DNA of 64,000 bases from Parabacteroides sp. AD58 (GCF_023744375.2 NZ_CP146284.1:3571501-3635500), one strand, 5' to 3'; shown: positions 17,401 through 26,858, counted from the first letter of the stretch. Translations and numbers: made by a program. The notes: generated by a model from the letters alone, not told the origin.

Positions 17401-18645
17401 ATGGATACGTCGACAGTCATACTCATCGCTTTGGCATCGGCCCTGGTAGCGGCGCTGATTTCCCGTATTTATTCCCTGGGAAAAATTCACCGGAAACTGA
17501 ACTACATGCTGGATGCGCTGGAAGACAAGGAAACGAATTTCCATTTCAGCGAAGAGAAGTTCTGGTACCGGCGCTTTAACCTGACGCTTAATCGGATTCA
17601 CATCCTTTATGACCGCGAGCGGCAGGAGATTGCCGAACAGGAGCAATATTATGGGCAGATGCTCGACCAGGTCCGTACCGGAATTGTCGTCATCGATTTA
17701 TCCCGGAAGCGGGAAGGACAGGTCATTTACAGCAATGCCTCGGCACGGAATCTGCTGGGATTGGCCACCTTCAGCCATATCCGTCAGCTGGGAAATATTC
17801 ATCAGGAACTGGAGAATGCCTTTTGGGAAGTTTCGTCGGCGCACGAACAGCGGAACAGTTATTATAACGAACGGGGAAAGATCACCCTTTCCCTGACGGC
17901 TTCGGAAGCGATGTTGCAGGCAAAGCAGGTCAAGATCGTCGCCCTTAACGACATCACCGGCGAAATGGCCCACAACGAAGAGCTTTCCTGGAATAAGCTG
18001 ATCCGTGTATTGACGCATGAGATCATGAATACGGTCACGCCGATTGCCTCATTGAGCCATACCTTATCCCAAGAACTCGATTCGGAAACGTCGGCCCGTT
18101 CGCTCGACTGGAAGGAATTGAAGTTAGGGTTAGACACGATTGCCAGCTCTTCCGACGGACTGATCAAGTTTGTCAATACTTATCGCAGCCTGACTCGTGT
18201 ATCGGCGCCCGTCAAGAAAGCCTTTTTCGTGCGTGAACTGATCGAAAAGGTGCAGCAGCTCACTCGTGAATCCCTGCATCAGGCCGGAGCTGTCTGCTCG
18301 TACGTGGAGAAGTCAGAAGATATCCTGCTGTATGCCGATGCCGACCAGTTGTCGCAGGTGTTTGTCAACCTGGTGAAGAATGCCTTGCAGGCCGGAGCGA
18401 CAAAAATAGAAATCACGGCGGAAATCGACTATGCCGAAACCGTCGTGATCACTGTATCGAATAATGGCCGCCCGATCAGTGCGGAGAGCCAGGAAGAAAT
18501 CTTTGTTCCTTTTTATACCACCAAGCCGGAAGGCACCGGCATCGGATTAAGTCTTTCCCGGCAGATCATGCGTCTGCACAACGGCACACTCACACTCGGC
18601 CGCAGCGACAAGCGGATGACTACCTTCGTCCTGCACTTCCGCTGA
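17401..18645 (+). CDS. sensor histidine kinase, partner of the NtrC-type regulator
   Basis: The 414-residue kinase has one N-terminal membrane helix (about 5-25), a PAS-like segment (YYGQMLDQVRTGIVVID onward), an H-box with the phospho-accepting His in RVLTHEIMNTVTPI, and ATPase N, G1 and G2 motifs (FVNLVKNALQAGA, ISAESQEEIFVPFYTTK, GTGIGLSLSRQIM). The domain order resembles NtrY/AtoS-like kinases with little periplasmic part. It is translationally linked to the regulator and its stop directly abuts the stop of the convergent gene at 18646. Confidence 0.9.
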   Translation: MDTSTVILIALASALVAALISRIYSLGKIHRKLNYMLDALEDKETNFHFSEEKFWYRRFNLTLNRIHILYDRERQEIAEQEQYYGQMLDQVRTGIVVIDLSRKREGQVIYSNASARNLLGLATFSHIRQLGNIHQELENAFWEVSSAHEQRNSYYNERGKITLSLTASEAMLQAKQVKIVALNDITGEMAHNEELSWNKLIRVLTHEIMNTVTPIASLSHTLSQELDSETSARSLDWKELKLGLDTIASSSDGLIKFVNTYRSLTRVSAPVKKAFFVRELIEKVQQLTRESLHQAGAVCSYVEKSEDILLYADADQLSQVFVNLVKNALQAGATKIEITAEIDYAETVVITVSNNGRPISAESQEEIFVPFYTTKPEGTGIGLSLSRQIMRLHNGTLTLGRSDKRMTTFVLHFR

Positions 18646-19542
18646 TCAGTTTTCCTGCCAGTGGTACAAATCCACTTTCTTGTGGCGGCTGACCTGCTCA
18701 TTTATTTCCTTGAAGTATTTGGCAAGGATGGCATACAATCCCGGATCATAAGCCTTCATTTCTTCGCGGGTGTTGATCTTGTTATGCTTTCCGTCGCCGT
18801 CGTCTTTATCTACTTCCGCATTGACATTGAACCAGTTCTGTACACCTTCAGCCCAATATTCCCATACGTTGGTCGAAGCATATACATTCTTCCACCGTCC
18901 TTTGGCTACGGCAGCATCCAGCGAGGCTTGCAGCTCGTCATTGAATTCCGGATGGATCGGCAGGATGCCTGCTCCATGAATCGTATGGGCAAACTCGTGG
19001 ATCAATATATCTTCGGCATGATACTTGTCGATCTGATAAGCCAGGATATTCTCTTCTGCGCAAGTCGAGAATGGATTTTCGGCATCACCACCTAAACCAC
19101 GGGCACGGACATCCCAGTTAAGTGTCGTATCTTTTTCCAGAAAAGCATGTTCAGGAATATCAGTTGTTCCTTCATAACGCGCCATAATGCCGATGCGGGT
19201 GTTGCGGTCGGTGAGCGATTTCATAACTTCTGCCGGCAGTGCGTCGGTCATCGCCTTGATACTGATATAGGCCGCATAGAAGCAACTGTCGGGAACACGC
19301 CATGAGCTGACGACATGGATGCCGTTTACATTCATATATTTCTTGTAGAACGGATCTAATTTCAGTTCGGCAGGCGGAGCTGTGATGGTAGGTGTGTCGA
19401 CTAACATCGCCATGGGAATTTCTTCTACCGCCTGTACACTTTCAGACTGGTCTGTTTTTACGGGTTGCTGACAGCCGGCCAATGCGGCAGTCAGCAGCAT
19501 AGCTGTTAAGATGCTTTTGGATGTTTTCATTGTCATACGCAT
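18646..19542 (-). CDS. putative zinc metallopeptidase lipoprotein
   Basis: A lipoprotein signal peptide ends at LAAALAGC-type lipobox (TAALAGCQQ), so the mature protein should be membrane-anchored. The body has HEFAHTIH, an HExxH zinc motif, and about 60 residues later WEYWAEGVQNWF, whose Glu may be the third ligand as in gluzincins such as the anthrax lethal factor-like group. Substrate is unknown. The ATG five codons in (19530, MKTSKSILTAM) is an alternative start. It converges with the kinase gene with no spacer, and a -7 box lies at 19611-19618. Confidence 0.7.
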   Translation of the reverse strand: MRMTMKTSKSILTAMLLTAALAGCQQPVKTDQSESVQAVEEIPMAMLVDTPTITAPPAELKLDPFYKKYMNVNGIHVVSSWRVPDSCFYAAYISIKAMTDALPAEVMKSLTDRNTRIGIMARYEGTTDIPEHAFLEKDTTLNWDVRARGLGGDAENPFSTCAEENILAYQIDKYHAEDILIHEFAHTIHGAGILPIHPEFNDELQASLDAAVAKGRWKNVYASTNVWEYWAEGVQNWFNVNAEVDKDDGDGKHNKINTREEMKAYDPGLYAILAKYFKEINEQVSRHKKVDLYHWQEN

Positions 19543-19610
19543 TTATGTTGTTTGTTTGCTAATTAGATAAAAGGTGATGATCAATCCTGTCAGAAAGATC
19601 TTAATAGCTA

Positions 19611-19618
19611 CAAATATA
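19611..19618 (-). promoter_or_regulatory. Bacteroidales -7 box TATATTTG
   Basis: TAnnTTTG match about 70 bp upstream of the metallopeptidase lipoprotein gene. Confidence 0.4.
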
Positions 19619-19670
19619 GAACAATATTTTATATAAGTCCGATATAATGTGTTAAAACTACAATTCTTCC

Positions 19671-20291
19671 TTATAAACTACAGAAGAATGAAACGAAAAG
19701 CGGCACACTGAAATCAATCAGAATACCATGCAGGATGGCCACCGGAATCATTTCTTTCCCGGAATAACGTGTGATGGCCGGCAAAACCACATCCATCGAA
19801 TTGACGCCGGCAGCTGATATTGGCGCCAACTTGCCGAAGTATTTCTTTATCAGCGGACTGCCCAACAAGGCCATCATTTCACGGATGATATTGGACAACA
19901 GGGCAATGGTGCCTAATTCGGTAGCCAACTGCAAACCGATGGACGGTTCTTTGAACTGGGTGATCAGAATGGATGAAAGTGAGTAATAGGCAAAGCCGCT
20001 TCCCACAGCCATGCATTCGAATACGCTCCATCGGCTCAAAAGTAGACTGGCCAGTGCCGAGAACAGCAGTGTGCCTATGATAGTTGCCAAAGGAATCACC
20101 AGCATTTTCGGACGTATCTGACGGATAATCTGCTTCAGGTTCTTGTTGGAACCGATGCTGATGCCCACCTGAAGCATCAGGGCATACAAAATATATAAGG
20201 AGACGTGATGAGCATCCAACGAGATGTGTCCGGAGAGACCTAAGATACAGCCGGCGCAGAAGAACAAAAAGACAATAATACTGTTTTTCAT
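19671..20291 (-). CDS. LysO-family exporter, large C-terminal piece
   Basis: A 206-residue membrane protein with about six hydrophobic segments. MLQVGISIGSNKNLKQII and GVNSMDVVLPAITRY are characteristic of LysO (YbjE, DUF340), which exports lysine or its analogues. It corresponds to the C-terminal two thirds of the ~300-residue proteobacterial protein; the N-terminal third is the separate 92-residue gene upstream, overlapping by ATGA (20288-20291). The two chains presumably assemble together. Confidence 0.82.
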   Translation of the reverse strand: MKNSIIVFLFFCAGCILGLSGHISLDAHHVSLYILYALMLQVGISIGSNKNLKQIIRQIRPKMLVIPLATIIGTLLFSALASLLLSRWSVFECMAVGSGFAYYSLSSILITQFKEPSIGLQLATELGTIALLSNIIREMMALLGSPLIKKYFGKLAPISAAGVNSMDVVLPAITRYSGKEMIPVAILHGILIDFSVPLFVSFFCSL

Positions 20292-20566
20292 CTTTCACCT
20301 CCTTTCTTGAAGAACAGGTTATATACAGCCCAGGCAGCCAGAATACTGCCGAATAAACTGGAAATGGCTAAGATGGCAGCCTGCCAGCCGAACTGACCGA
20401 TGTTCTGGATGATCAGCGGATTGGAACCGACTGATATGCCCAAGATAAACAACATGGCGAATATGGTGTAAGAGATAGTTTTCTCTGTCTTTTGTAACCA
20501 TTCTATTTTACGGAATAGGAAGCCAATACCCATCCCTGCAAACATAATACAAATAATGCTCAGCAT
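20288..20566 (-). CDS. LysO-family exporter, small N-terminal piece
   Basis: A 92-residue membrane protein with three hydrophobic segments (about 1-17, 30-50, 58-82). FAMLFILGISVGSNPLIIQNIG mirrors the GISVGSN motif of the larger piece, consistent with an internal repeat in LysO. It is coupled to the larger gene by a 4-bp overlap. Upstream is a ~226-nt leader from the -7 box at 20792 that contains a 34-codon ORF. Confidence 0.75.
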   Translation of the reverse strand: MLSIICIMFAGMGIGFLFRKIEWLQKTEKTISYTIFAMLFILGISVGSNPLIIQNIGQFGWQAAILAISSLFGSILAAWAVYNLFFKKGGER

Positions 20567-20666
20567 AACGGATTTAATTTAGAATAAAAGAATAATGATA
20601 CTGCTCCCTGCAAGCACTGCAGGAAGAAACGATTAAATGATGAAATAATAAGGAGGGAAAGTTGGC

Positions 20667-20771
20667 TTAAATAAATCCGCTGAACCAGTGTACATGGACA
20701 ATACAATGGCTGCACCACGAACCGATTCGGGCGCTGGCCAAATGAACAATATGTACATTACCTGTCATCAT
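20667..20771 (-). CDS. possible upstream ORF in the lysO leader (34 aa)
   Basis: ATG at 20769-20771 lies about 20 nt after the -7 box at 20792-20799 and the frame stops at 20667, about 100 nt before the first lysO gene. The peptide has five His, two Trp and two Cys. I see no terminator between it and lysO, so an attenuation role is not shown. It may be spurious. Confidence 0.25.
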   Translation of the reverse strand: MMTGNVHIVHLASARIGSWCSHCIVHVHWFSGFI

Positions 20772-20791
20772 ATACCTGTTATTTTCGGGCG

Positions 20792-20799
20792 CAAAGCTA
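20792..20799 (-). promoter_or_regulatory. Bacteroidales -7 box TAGCTTTG
   Basis: TAnnTTTG match on the minus strand upstream of the two lysO genes, implying a leader of more than 200 nt. Confidence 0.45.
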
Positions 20800-20904
20800 C
20801 TAAAAAGTTATCATATATCCTAATACCCAGATTCATTTCCGCTTTCTTGAGAGAAATCTCCGTTAAACTGCGGCCTGCCTGTTTCTATTCCGGATAATTC
20901 ATTG

Positions 20905-20912
20905 TACTTTCG
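20905..20912 (+). promoter_or_regulatory. probable -7 box TACTTTCG
   Basis: Seven of eight positions match TAnnTTTG, 28 bp upstream of the HPPK ATG at 20940. It is divergent from the lysO promoter. Confidence 0.35.
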
Positions 20913-20939
20913 TAGCTAATAACAGTGAATCGTAAAGAA

Positions 20940-21326
20940 ATGTTCGGTAATCAGATTATTATTGCATTAGGCTCCAATACAAATCCCCGTCAGAATATGG
21001 AGCGAGCAAGCAGTGCCATCGAATTGCTGTTGCCGGACATCCGATGGTCGGAAGCGGTGTATACAGCTCCGGAAGCCTGCTCAAATCCGGCTTTGTTCCT
21101 GAACCGGGTAGGCATTGCCCACACAAGTCTTCCGGTTGCCGATCTGATCCGTCACTTCAAGCAGATAGAACGGGCCTTGGGGCGCGTACCGGAAAACAAG
21201 CATCAGGGCATTATTTCCATAGACATTGATCTGCTTCAATGGAACAGTGAGCTGTTGAAGCCCGACGATATGCAACGCGGCTATATAAAAGAGGGAATCC
21301 GTCAGTTGTCAGACCGGCGTGTCTGA
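20940..21326 (+). CDS. folK: HPPK-like 2-amino-4-hydroxy-6-hydroxymethyldihydropteridine diphosphokinase
   Basis: The ATG at 20940 gives 128 residues; a GTG 15 bp earlier is possible. It has IIIALGSNTNPRQNM at the start, EAVYTAPE, and ISIDIDLLQWN, the HPPK metal-binding Asp-x-Asp. HPPK transfers pyrophosphate from ATP to the pterin in folate synthesis. It is about 30 residues shorter than E. coli FolK and lacks part of the C terminus. Its last 25 bp overlap the 3' end of the convergent glycosyltransferase gene. Confidence 0.78.
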   Translation: MFGNQIIIALGSNTNPRQNMERASSAIELLLPDIRWSEAVYTAPEACSNPALFLNRVGIAHTSLPVADLIRHFKQIERALGRVPENKHQGIISIDIDLLQWNSELLKPDDMQRGYIKEGIRQLSDRRV

Positions 21327-22195
21327 TTCAGCCAGTAACAGAGATAGCCTAATTTATAGAAGGCAAACAGATGCAGGGACGGATGTGTTCCGGTCAGATT
21401 CCTGACTAATCGGGGTTCTGTCCAAGTGAAGACAAGTCTGATCCACCGGGTGAGATGCAGACTTTCGGCCTTTTGATGCCATTGCAACAGACGGATATAA
21501 GGTTGCAGCCGGTGGCGGTGTGCAGCCAGGTTCTGAATGGAAATACGGATTTTCCGGAGATAATCGTCCGCCTTGTCGGTGGTCTGGTGGAAAACCGGAT
21601 TGTCTATGTACTTGAGAGGAACAGCCGCTTGCTGGAGCAAGATGCCAAACCAGGCATCTTCATATCCGAAGTGCATGGCATCATCAAAGCGGACAGTCTG
21701 AAAGATGTCCTTGTCGGCCAAGAAGCACATGCTGATGAACTGGCTGTAAGGCTGCCTGTTCCTTTCTTCGGCCGACCGTTCTTCTACCTGTATGCCATAC
21801 TGATAGCGTAAATGGCACATCGCCGGCGTCTTCGTCCTTTCATAGATAAATCCACCGCACACAATGCCGCCTTTGATGCGCTGTTCCCAATATGACTGGA
21901 GAAATGTAGTGGAAGCCGGCATCGTATCGGCATCCATGAATAAGAGATACGGATAATGAGCCTGATCGGCCAATATATTTCGGATACGGGCCGGACCTAC
22001 ATTTTGGGGCAGAATCCGGTAGTGGCAGTTTTCCCAGGCTTCGATACGGCGGTTCTCGGCCTGAATCTCTTCTGCTGAGCCATCATCGACTACCAGAATC
22101 TCGAAAGGAATCTGGAGTTGTTGTGCCTGATGGCGCATGGCTTCCACCAGCGGAACACATACTTTATTATAGGTAGGAATCAGGATGGAGATCAT
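21302..22195 (-). CDS. family 2 glycosyltransferase
   Basis: The start at 22195 (MISILIPTYNKVCVPL) overlaps the previous gene's stop by ATGA; the longer frame would extend well into that gene. Residues 1-110 form the GT-A fold with ILVVDDGSAEEI and the metal-binding DADT in LLFMDADTMPAS. The length of 297 residues is normal. It is the last gene of a glycan-assembly operon and probably adds a sugar to a lipid-linked or surface glycan; the sugar is unknown. Confidence 0.88.
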   Translation of the reverse strand: MISILIPTYNKVCVPLVEAMRHQAQQLQIPFEILVVDDGSAEEIQAENRRIEAWENCHYRILPQNVGPARIRNILADQAHYPYLLFMDADTMPASTTFLQSYWEQRIKGGIVCGGFIYERTKTPAMCHLRYQYGIQVEERSAEERNRQPYSQFISMCFLADKDIFQTVRFDDAMHFGYEDAWFGILLQQAAVPLKYIDNPVFHQTTDKADDYLRKIRISIQNLAAHRHRLQPYIRLLQWHQKAESLHLTRWIRLVFTWTEPRLVRNLTGTHPSLHLFAFYKLGYLCYWLNQTRRSDN

Positions 22196-23430
22196 AAGCC
22201 GGCAGATGATAGGGTTTCGAATAATTGCATAAACTGTTCCGCCTGTCCTTTCCGGGAGAAACGCTTGATTTCTTCGTGATCGGGCGTGGTGGCTGTGTAT
22301 CCTTGTGTTTCCCATTGCCGGTAATACTGAAGGATGAATTGGGCCACTTCTTCGGCGTTTCGGGCAGCCAGTCCGGAACGGGTGCGCCGGATGTTCTCTT
22401 CCAAATAGCTTTCATCAGAAGGAACACAGAGAATCGGCTTATCAACGGCCAGAGCTTCAAAGAACTTGGTGGTCATGATTCCTTTGGGCGCGTTCTCTCC
22501 GCTCTTTTCCGTGAGCAGCAATAGTACACTGCTGTTGTTGAGTACCGAAGGAATTTCGGAGGCTGGTACATACGACCGATAAGACATGTATTCGCTGACC
22601 TGATACTGGGCGGCGGCTTCTTTCAGCAGGGCTTCGGAGGCCGGATCTACATACCATTCGAGGGTGATCTGTTCGGCCGACAGACCGGACAACAGCACGC
22701 CTTTGAACAGCAATTCCGGATTACGCATGGCCAGACTGAGGATTCGTCCGGTGTAAGTAATGGTAAACCGGCGGTTCGGACGATGATCCGGATAGAATAA
22801 GTCCGGGTCATATCCGTTGTAGATCAGAGATACGTTCGGATTATATCGCTTCAGCTGTTCGACATGCCACGGAGAAACGGTGGTGACATGACTCGCCATC
22901 CGGAGTGTGCGGTTCCGGTCGTTCAGCAATTTCCGTTTCAGCAGAGCCGTCAGCTGCTTGTCCAGCCAGGGACAGACATGAAAAGAGTGGGCGAGGAATT
23001 CGTTCCCGGCGTATTGCTCGATGATATCCCGCAAATCCACCACCAGCGGCAAATGATGCCTTTGGGCGGTCAGACGGGCTGCCACCAGCGGAAAGGTGCG
23101 GAATGAACTGCACAAGATGAGGTCGAATGCCTGACGCTGGCAAATCCGGTGGGCGACTTTCGCCATTTTCCGGTCTTTGTAGGAGAACAGGAAATCGGCC
23201 AGGAGCGTGAAGATCCACTGGAGTTTGCGGAGGATTCTGTTCTTGGCAGTATAATAGGGCACGAATGTGACCGGGCAAGAACCGGCTAAGAAGGCGAAGG
23301 TCTTGTCGTCCATTGCTTCGGCAACGACTTCCACCTGCCATCCGGCCTGCTTTAGGTATTTGCATAAATATCCCATCCGCGGTCCGAATGCCGGAGGAAA
23401 CAGATCACATAGAATGAGTACTCGTTTCAT
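22192..23430 (-). CDS. GT4-like glycosyltransferase
   Basis: The 412-residue protein begins MKRVLILCDLFPPAFGPRMGYL, typical of GT-B family 4 enzymes, and later has ITYTGRILS and a C-terminal donor-site region around PKGIMTTKFFEALAVDKPILCVPSDESYLEE, with the conserved Glu and Pro pattern. It overlaps both neighbours by 4 bp (ATGA), so it is part of a tightly coupled operon with the UDP-GlcNAc 2-epimerase upstream. Confidence 0.88.
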   Translation of the reverse strand: MKRVLILCDLFPPAFGPRMGYLCKYLKQAGWQVEVVAEAMDDKTFAFLAGSCPVTFVPYYTAKNRILRKLQWIFTLLADFLFSYKDRKMAKVAHRICQRQAFDLILCSSFRTFPLVAARLTAQRHHLPLVVDLRDIIEQYAGNEFLAHSFHVCPWLDKQLTALLKRKLLNDRNRTLRMASHVTTVSPWHVEQLKRYNPNVSLIYNGYDPDLFYPDHRPNRRFTITYTGRILSLAMRNPELLFKGVLLSGLSAEQITLEWYVDPASEALLKEAAAQYQVSEYMSYRSYVPASEIPSVLNNSSVLLLLTEKSGENAPKGIMTTKFFEALAVDKPILCVPSDESYLEENIRRTRSGLAARNAEEVAQFILQYYRQWETQGYTATTPDHEEIKRFSRKGQAEQFMQLFETLSSAGL

Positions 23431-24515
23431 AACAGCTCCAATATCTTTTGGGCGGTGTTTCCCTGTCCATATTCATCTATCTCATGCCGTACCGGATTGT
23501 TCTCCAGGCAAGCCAGGATTTGGTCGGTCCGGTAACCGGCAATCTGGTTCCAGCCAGCCGTCACCGTTTCTGTCCATTCGGTTTCTTCCCGCAGGGTGAT
23601 GCAGGGCGTCCGGTGAAAATAGGCTTCCTTTTGTACGCCGCCCGAATCGGTCAGGATCGTGCTTGCCTGCTTTTCCAGCATCACCATGTCCAGAAAACCT
23701 AACGGCTCGGTAAGTCGTATATTAGGATGTGCCGTCAGTTCTTCCAGCAGCTGATATTTCTCCAGATACTGCCTGGTCCGCGGGTGAAGAGGAAATACCA
23801 GCGGACAGTGGGATGAGGCGATCTGCTTCAGTGCCGCCACAATCGACGAGAGACGTTCATCCTCGTCGGTGTTTTCCGCGCGGTGAACCGTGCAGAGCCG
23901 GAATCCTTTACTGTGCAGTTGCAGGCGCTGCATGATATCTGAGGTTTCTTCCGCCTGCCGGCCGAAGAACAGGGCGGCGTCATACATGATGTCACCCACA
24001 TGATAGACGCCTGCGTGGATATTCTCTTCGGCCAGGTGCTGAACGGCCTCGTGAGTCGGGCAGCATAACAGCGTCGAGACATGATCAGTCAGAATCCGGT
24101 TGATCTCTTCCGGCATGGCCTTGTTGAAGCTGCGCAGACCGGCTTCGATATGCACCACCGGAATATGCAGCTTGCTGGCTGCCAGCGCTCCGGCCAGTGT
24201 AGAATTGGTATCGCCATAGACTACCAGATAGTCCGGGCGCTGATCCAACAATATCTTTTCTATTTCGATAAGCATTTGTCCGGTCATGGCACCATGCGTC
24301 GTCTGTCCGCAGTGCAATTGCCAGGTCGGACGTGTTATTCCCATTTCCGAGAAGAAGATACGACTCATGTTCTCGTCGTAATGCTGTCCGGTGTGGATCA
24401 GCTGCTCGTTGACGGGTTCCCGATCCGTCTGGTTGTGTAACTGGATGGCACGGCTGAACATGGCCGCTTTGATGAACTGCGGGCGTGCTCCTACGACGGT
24501 AATGATCTTTTTCAT
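23427..24515 (-). CDS. wecB: UDP-N-acetylglucosamine 2-epimerase (non-hydrolysing)
   Basis: The 362-residue enzyme has VVGARPQFIKAA at the N terminus, VHIEAGLRSFNKAMPEEINR and the C-terminal ILTDSGGVQKEA, the classic epimerase signature. It interconverts UDP-GlcNAc and UDP-ManNAc, giving a precursor for ManNAc-containing surface glycans. It is flanked on both sides by 4-bp ATGA overlaps within the glycan operon. The symbol follows homology; rffE and mnaA are used for the same function. Confidence 0.92.
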   Translation of the reverse strand: MKKIITVVGARPQFIKAAMFSRAIQLHNQTDREPVNEQLIHTGQHYDENMSRIFFSEMGITRPTWQLHCGQTTHGAMTGQMLIEIEKILLDQRPDYLVVYGDTNSTLAGALAASKLHIPVVHIEAGLRSFNKAMPEEINRILTDHVSTLLCCPTHEAVQHLAEENIHAGVYHVGDIMYDAALFFGRQAEETSDIMQRLQLHSKGFRLCTVHRAENTDEDERLSSIVAALKQIASSHCPLVFPLHPRTRQYLEKYQLLEELTAHPNIRLTEPLGFLDMVMLEKQASTILTDSGGVQKEAYFHRTPCITLREETEWTETVTAGWNQIAGYRTDQILACLENNPVRHEIDEYGQGNTAQKILELL

Positions 24516-25807
24516 CGCTTCAACAGATTTAATAGGCGTACATATAATTTCTTGTGATAGTCGCTCTCTGTTCCGGCAAAAGACGTATTATGCCAGAGCC
24601 AGACGATTTCTCCCCGGTGCTGGCGGATCTCCCGGACCAGTCCGGCGCAATACTGATAGGCTTCGTCGGGCGAAAGTCCCATGTATTGAGATTCACTCAG
24701 TGTGCAGTCCATGACGGAAAGCGGGTGCAAGGTCAGTGACGTGAGCTGGCGTGTCATCGGATTGATCCACTTGACGGGACGGCAGGTTCCTAAGCGGAAA
24801 CCGCTCACATCCGCATATCCCATGGTGAAGTCGTCGGTGATGCCGGCCTTGATCAGCTTGGTCAGGTCTTCCGGCTCTCTCGATGCCAGATAATGATGCC
24901 GGTTCAAATGAATGTTCTCCAGTTTCCAGTCGTGCTCCAGCCGCATTTTCTCCTCCGGAATCAGGTCCGGATAAATCCCGGCCTCATAGCTGCTGTGCAG
25001 TCCTAACAGGGCTTTGTTCTTCTTAAACAGATGAAGCAGCTTCTGGATGTCGTGCGAGCGGACCTGGTAATGAGGCTTGTCGTTGGCATGCCGGCCTCCG
25101 GCCTTGAGGAAGAACAAGATGTGGCAGCGGTCGCCAAACCGGTTTTTCACCAGGCTGTCTTGTTCCAGCATCCAGGGGAATGTATAATACGGATCTTTCT
25201 CTAAAGGACCCTGATACAATTTCAGGGCTTCCCTGAAGCCGATGCCTTTCAGGGTTTCCCGGCAGATGTTTCTCAGGCTGCGACAGAAGAATGGGGCGTC
25301 TACGTCGTGTGTCAGCCAGATCTTCTGGAGTTCGGGCTGCGGTTCGGGAATGCGTACACAGGCTTTTCTCAGCCAGTGGCGGAGCAGCCTGCCGTATTCC
25401 TCCACAATCGGGCGGTGTATGAAGCCGGCTTTATAAGGCAGAGACTCTTTTCCCGGAAAGCGGCCGTGCTTGTCGCGGATGTCTCTTTTCTGAATCTCTT
25501 CATAACGGCTCAGCAGGAAATAGCTGCTGGCGATGATGTCGGCATAAATCACCCACGTCTCTTCGAAACATTCTTCTTTGGGTGTTCCGAACAGCAACGG
25601 TACTCCTTCAATCTCCTTCAACGGCAGTTGCGGCAGAGATTCGGGTGTTCCGTAGACCGACGACTGAAAGAAACCGGAAGGAACAATCACCACTTTATAT
25701 TTATGGAAAAGACGGACATCCGACGTGTAACCGATCAGGCTGCTATAAGCACCGGCACGGTCAACGCCTAACAAGAATCGGATGATATAATAGATCGTTT
25801 GATTCAT
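24512..25807 (-). CDS. polysaccharide deacetylase-like protein (DUF7033 type)
   Basis: The 431-residue protein has an N-terminal region of the kind named DUF7033 and a central LTHDVD motif that starts the NodB-like carbohydrate esterase fold (metal-binding Asp and His). LGLHSSYEAG and WLWHNTSF in the C-terminal half fit other motifs of that fold. It would remove acetyl groups from, or otherwise modify, the glycan made by neighbouring enzymes; activity is not proven. It overlaps the epimerase gene by 4 bp. Confidence 0.75.
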   Translation of the reverse strand: MNQTIYYIIRFLLGVDRAGAYSSLIGYTSDVRLFHKYKVVIVPSGFFQSSVYGTPESLPQLPLKEIEGVPLLFGTPKEECFEETWVIYADIIASSYFLLSRYEEIQKRDIRDKHGRFPGKESLPYKAGFIHRPIVEEYGRLLRHWLRKACVRIPEPQPELQKIWLTHDVDAPFFCRSLRNICRETLKGIGFREALKLYQGPLEKDPYYTFPWMLEQDSLVKNRFGDRCHILFFLKAGGRHANDKPHYQVRSHDIQKLLHLFKKNKALLGLHSSYEAGIYPDLIPEEKMRLEHDWKLENIHLNRHHYLASREPEDLTKLIKAGITDDFTMGYADVSGFRLGTCRPVKWINPMTRQLTSLTLHPLSVMDCTLSESQYMGLSPDEAYQYCAGLVREIRQHRGEIVWLWHNTSFAGTESDYHKKLYVRLLNLLKR

Positions 25808-25865
25808 AAAACCGCTTCAGTTCGTTTGATTTATCTTTTAGAGTAATAACTCTGTTTTCCTTCAT

Positions 25866-26825
25866 TTATTGCCTCATCTTACTGATACGGATTAAAATCC
25901 GGTTCCAGAGATTCAGCTTTCCTTTGCTGATGGCGAAGTAGGGCATTTGCCGGGCACCAAACTCGCGGAAAAAGCGTTCTACTCCCGGAATCATCGAGCC
26001 TTCGAAGTCGAAGTGATCGGTATAGGCGGCCATTTCCTGTATGGCTTTCCACATCACCAGGCTGTGTGCGCCTGACTGCCGGAGCTGCGGGTCGCCTCCG
26101 CCTGCCAGATAATAAGCCGACGACTCCTGCCAGACGATGAAAACAGCGGCATGCAGTTGCCCGTTTTCGTCATATCCGCCCCAGATGTCGCCCTGGTTGC
26201 GCCGGCGGCTGGTCTCAATGAGCTGCCGCAAGATGTCTTCGCCTTTGGGGACCGCTTTGTGCTGGCGCTGGAATGTCAGATGCTGTATCCGGATGAATTC
26301 TTCTGTCGGGATGCCTTTCCGGACCGTTATCTTGTATTTCTTTTCGGCCCGGATGATATTCCGGCGGGTATTCTGGCTCATGTTTTCCCAGATCTGTGCC
26401 GTGTCATGCAGTCCGCTGAGCAAATAGGTGTAACGGGTTGTCTGTGTAAACCCTTTCCAGTAGAATGGCAGCCAGTCAGTGACAGACCAGGAAAAGTTTT
26501 GCTGGAACAGCCGGAGATTCTCCAGCCTGGTAGCAAACTTCCCGAGGATGATCTGCTGCCTGGCCAGCAGGCTGGTGTATTTGCTGTCGGCAGCCGGTTG
26601 GGCTATCCACGGACCCAATGTCTGGGTATAGACCGGCATGATGGCATATCCTTTCCGCGGAATATACAAGGGCATGGCTGCTTCTATGTTTCCTTGTTTG
26701 CCATAGAGGAGCACAACGTCCCACAGGTTTTCACCACAGACAATATCCAGCCACCAGTCTTGTGAAAAGAGAGGGATGGATTTTTCCTGCCGGCATAATT
26801 GCCGGTACGTTTCCTTGGATGACAT
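25866..26825 (-). CDS. GNAT/FemAB-fold acyltransferase of the glycan operon
   Basis: A 319-residue protein with no signal peptide. YYLAGGGDPQLRQSGAHSLVMWKAIQEMA and DFEGSMIPGVERFFREFGARQ resemble the second acetyltransferase-like domain of FemAB/CelD-type enzymes often found in exopolysaccharide loci. It may attach an acyl or aminoacyl group to a sugar nucleotide or lipid-linked glycan. It is the promoter-proximal gene, 58 bp before the deacetylase; no clear -7 box was seen upstream. Confidence 0.72.
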   Translation of the reverse strand: MSSKETYRQLCRQEKSIPLFSQDWWLDIVCGENLWDVVLLYGKQGNIEAAMPLYIPRKGYAIMPVYTQTLGPWIAQPAADSKYTSLLARQQIILGKFATRLENLRLFQQNFSWSVTDWLPFYWKGFTQTTRYTYLLSGLHDTAQIWENMSQNTRRNIIRAEKKYKITVRKGIPTEEFIRIQHLTFQRQHKAVPKGEDILRQLIETSRRRNQGDIWGGYDENGQLHAAVFIVWQESSAYYLAGGGDPQLRQSGAHSLVMWKAIQEMAAYTDHFDFEGSMIPGVERFFREFGARQMPYFAISKGKLNLWNRILIRISKMRQ

Positions 26826-26858
26826 AGCCGGGATGTTTTTGTCGTCTTGTTAATAAAT

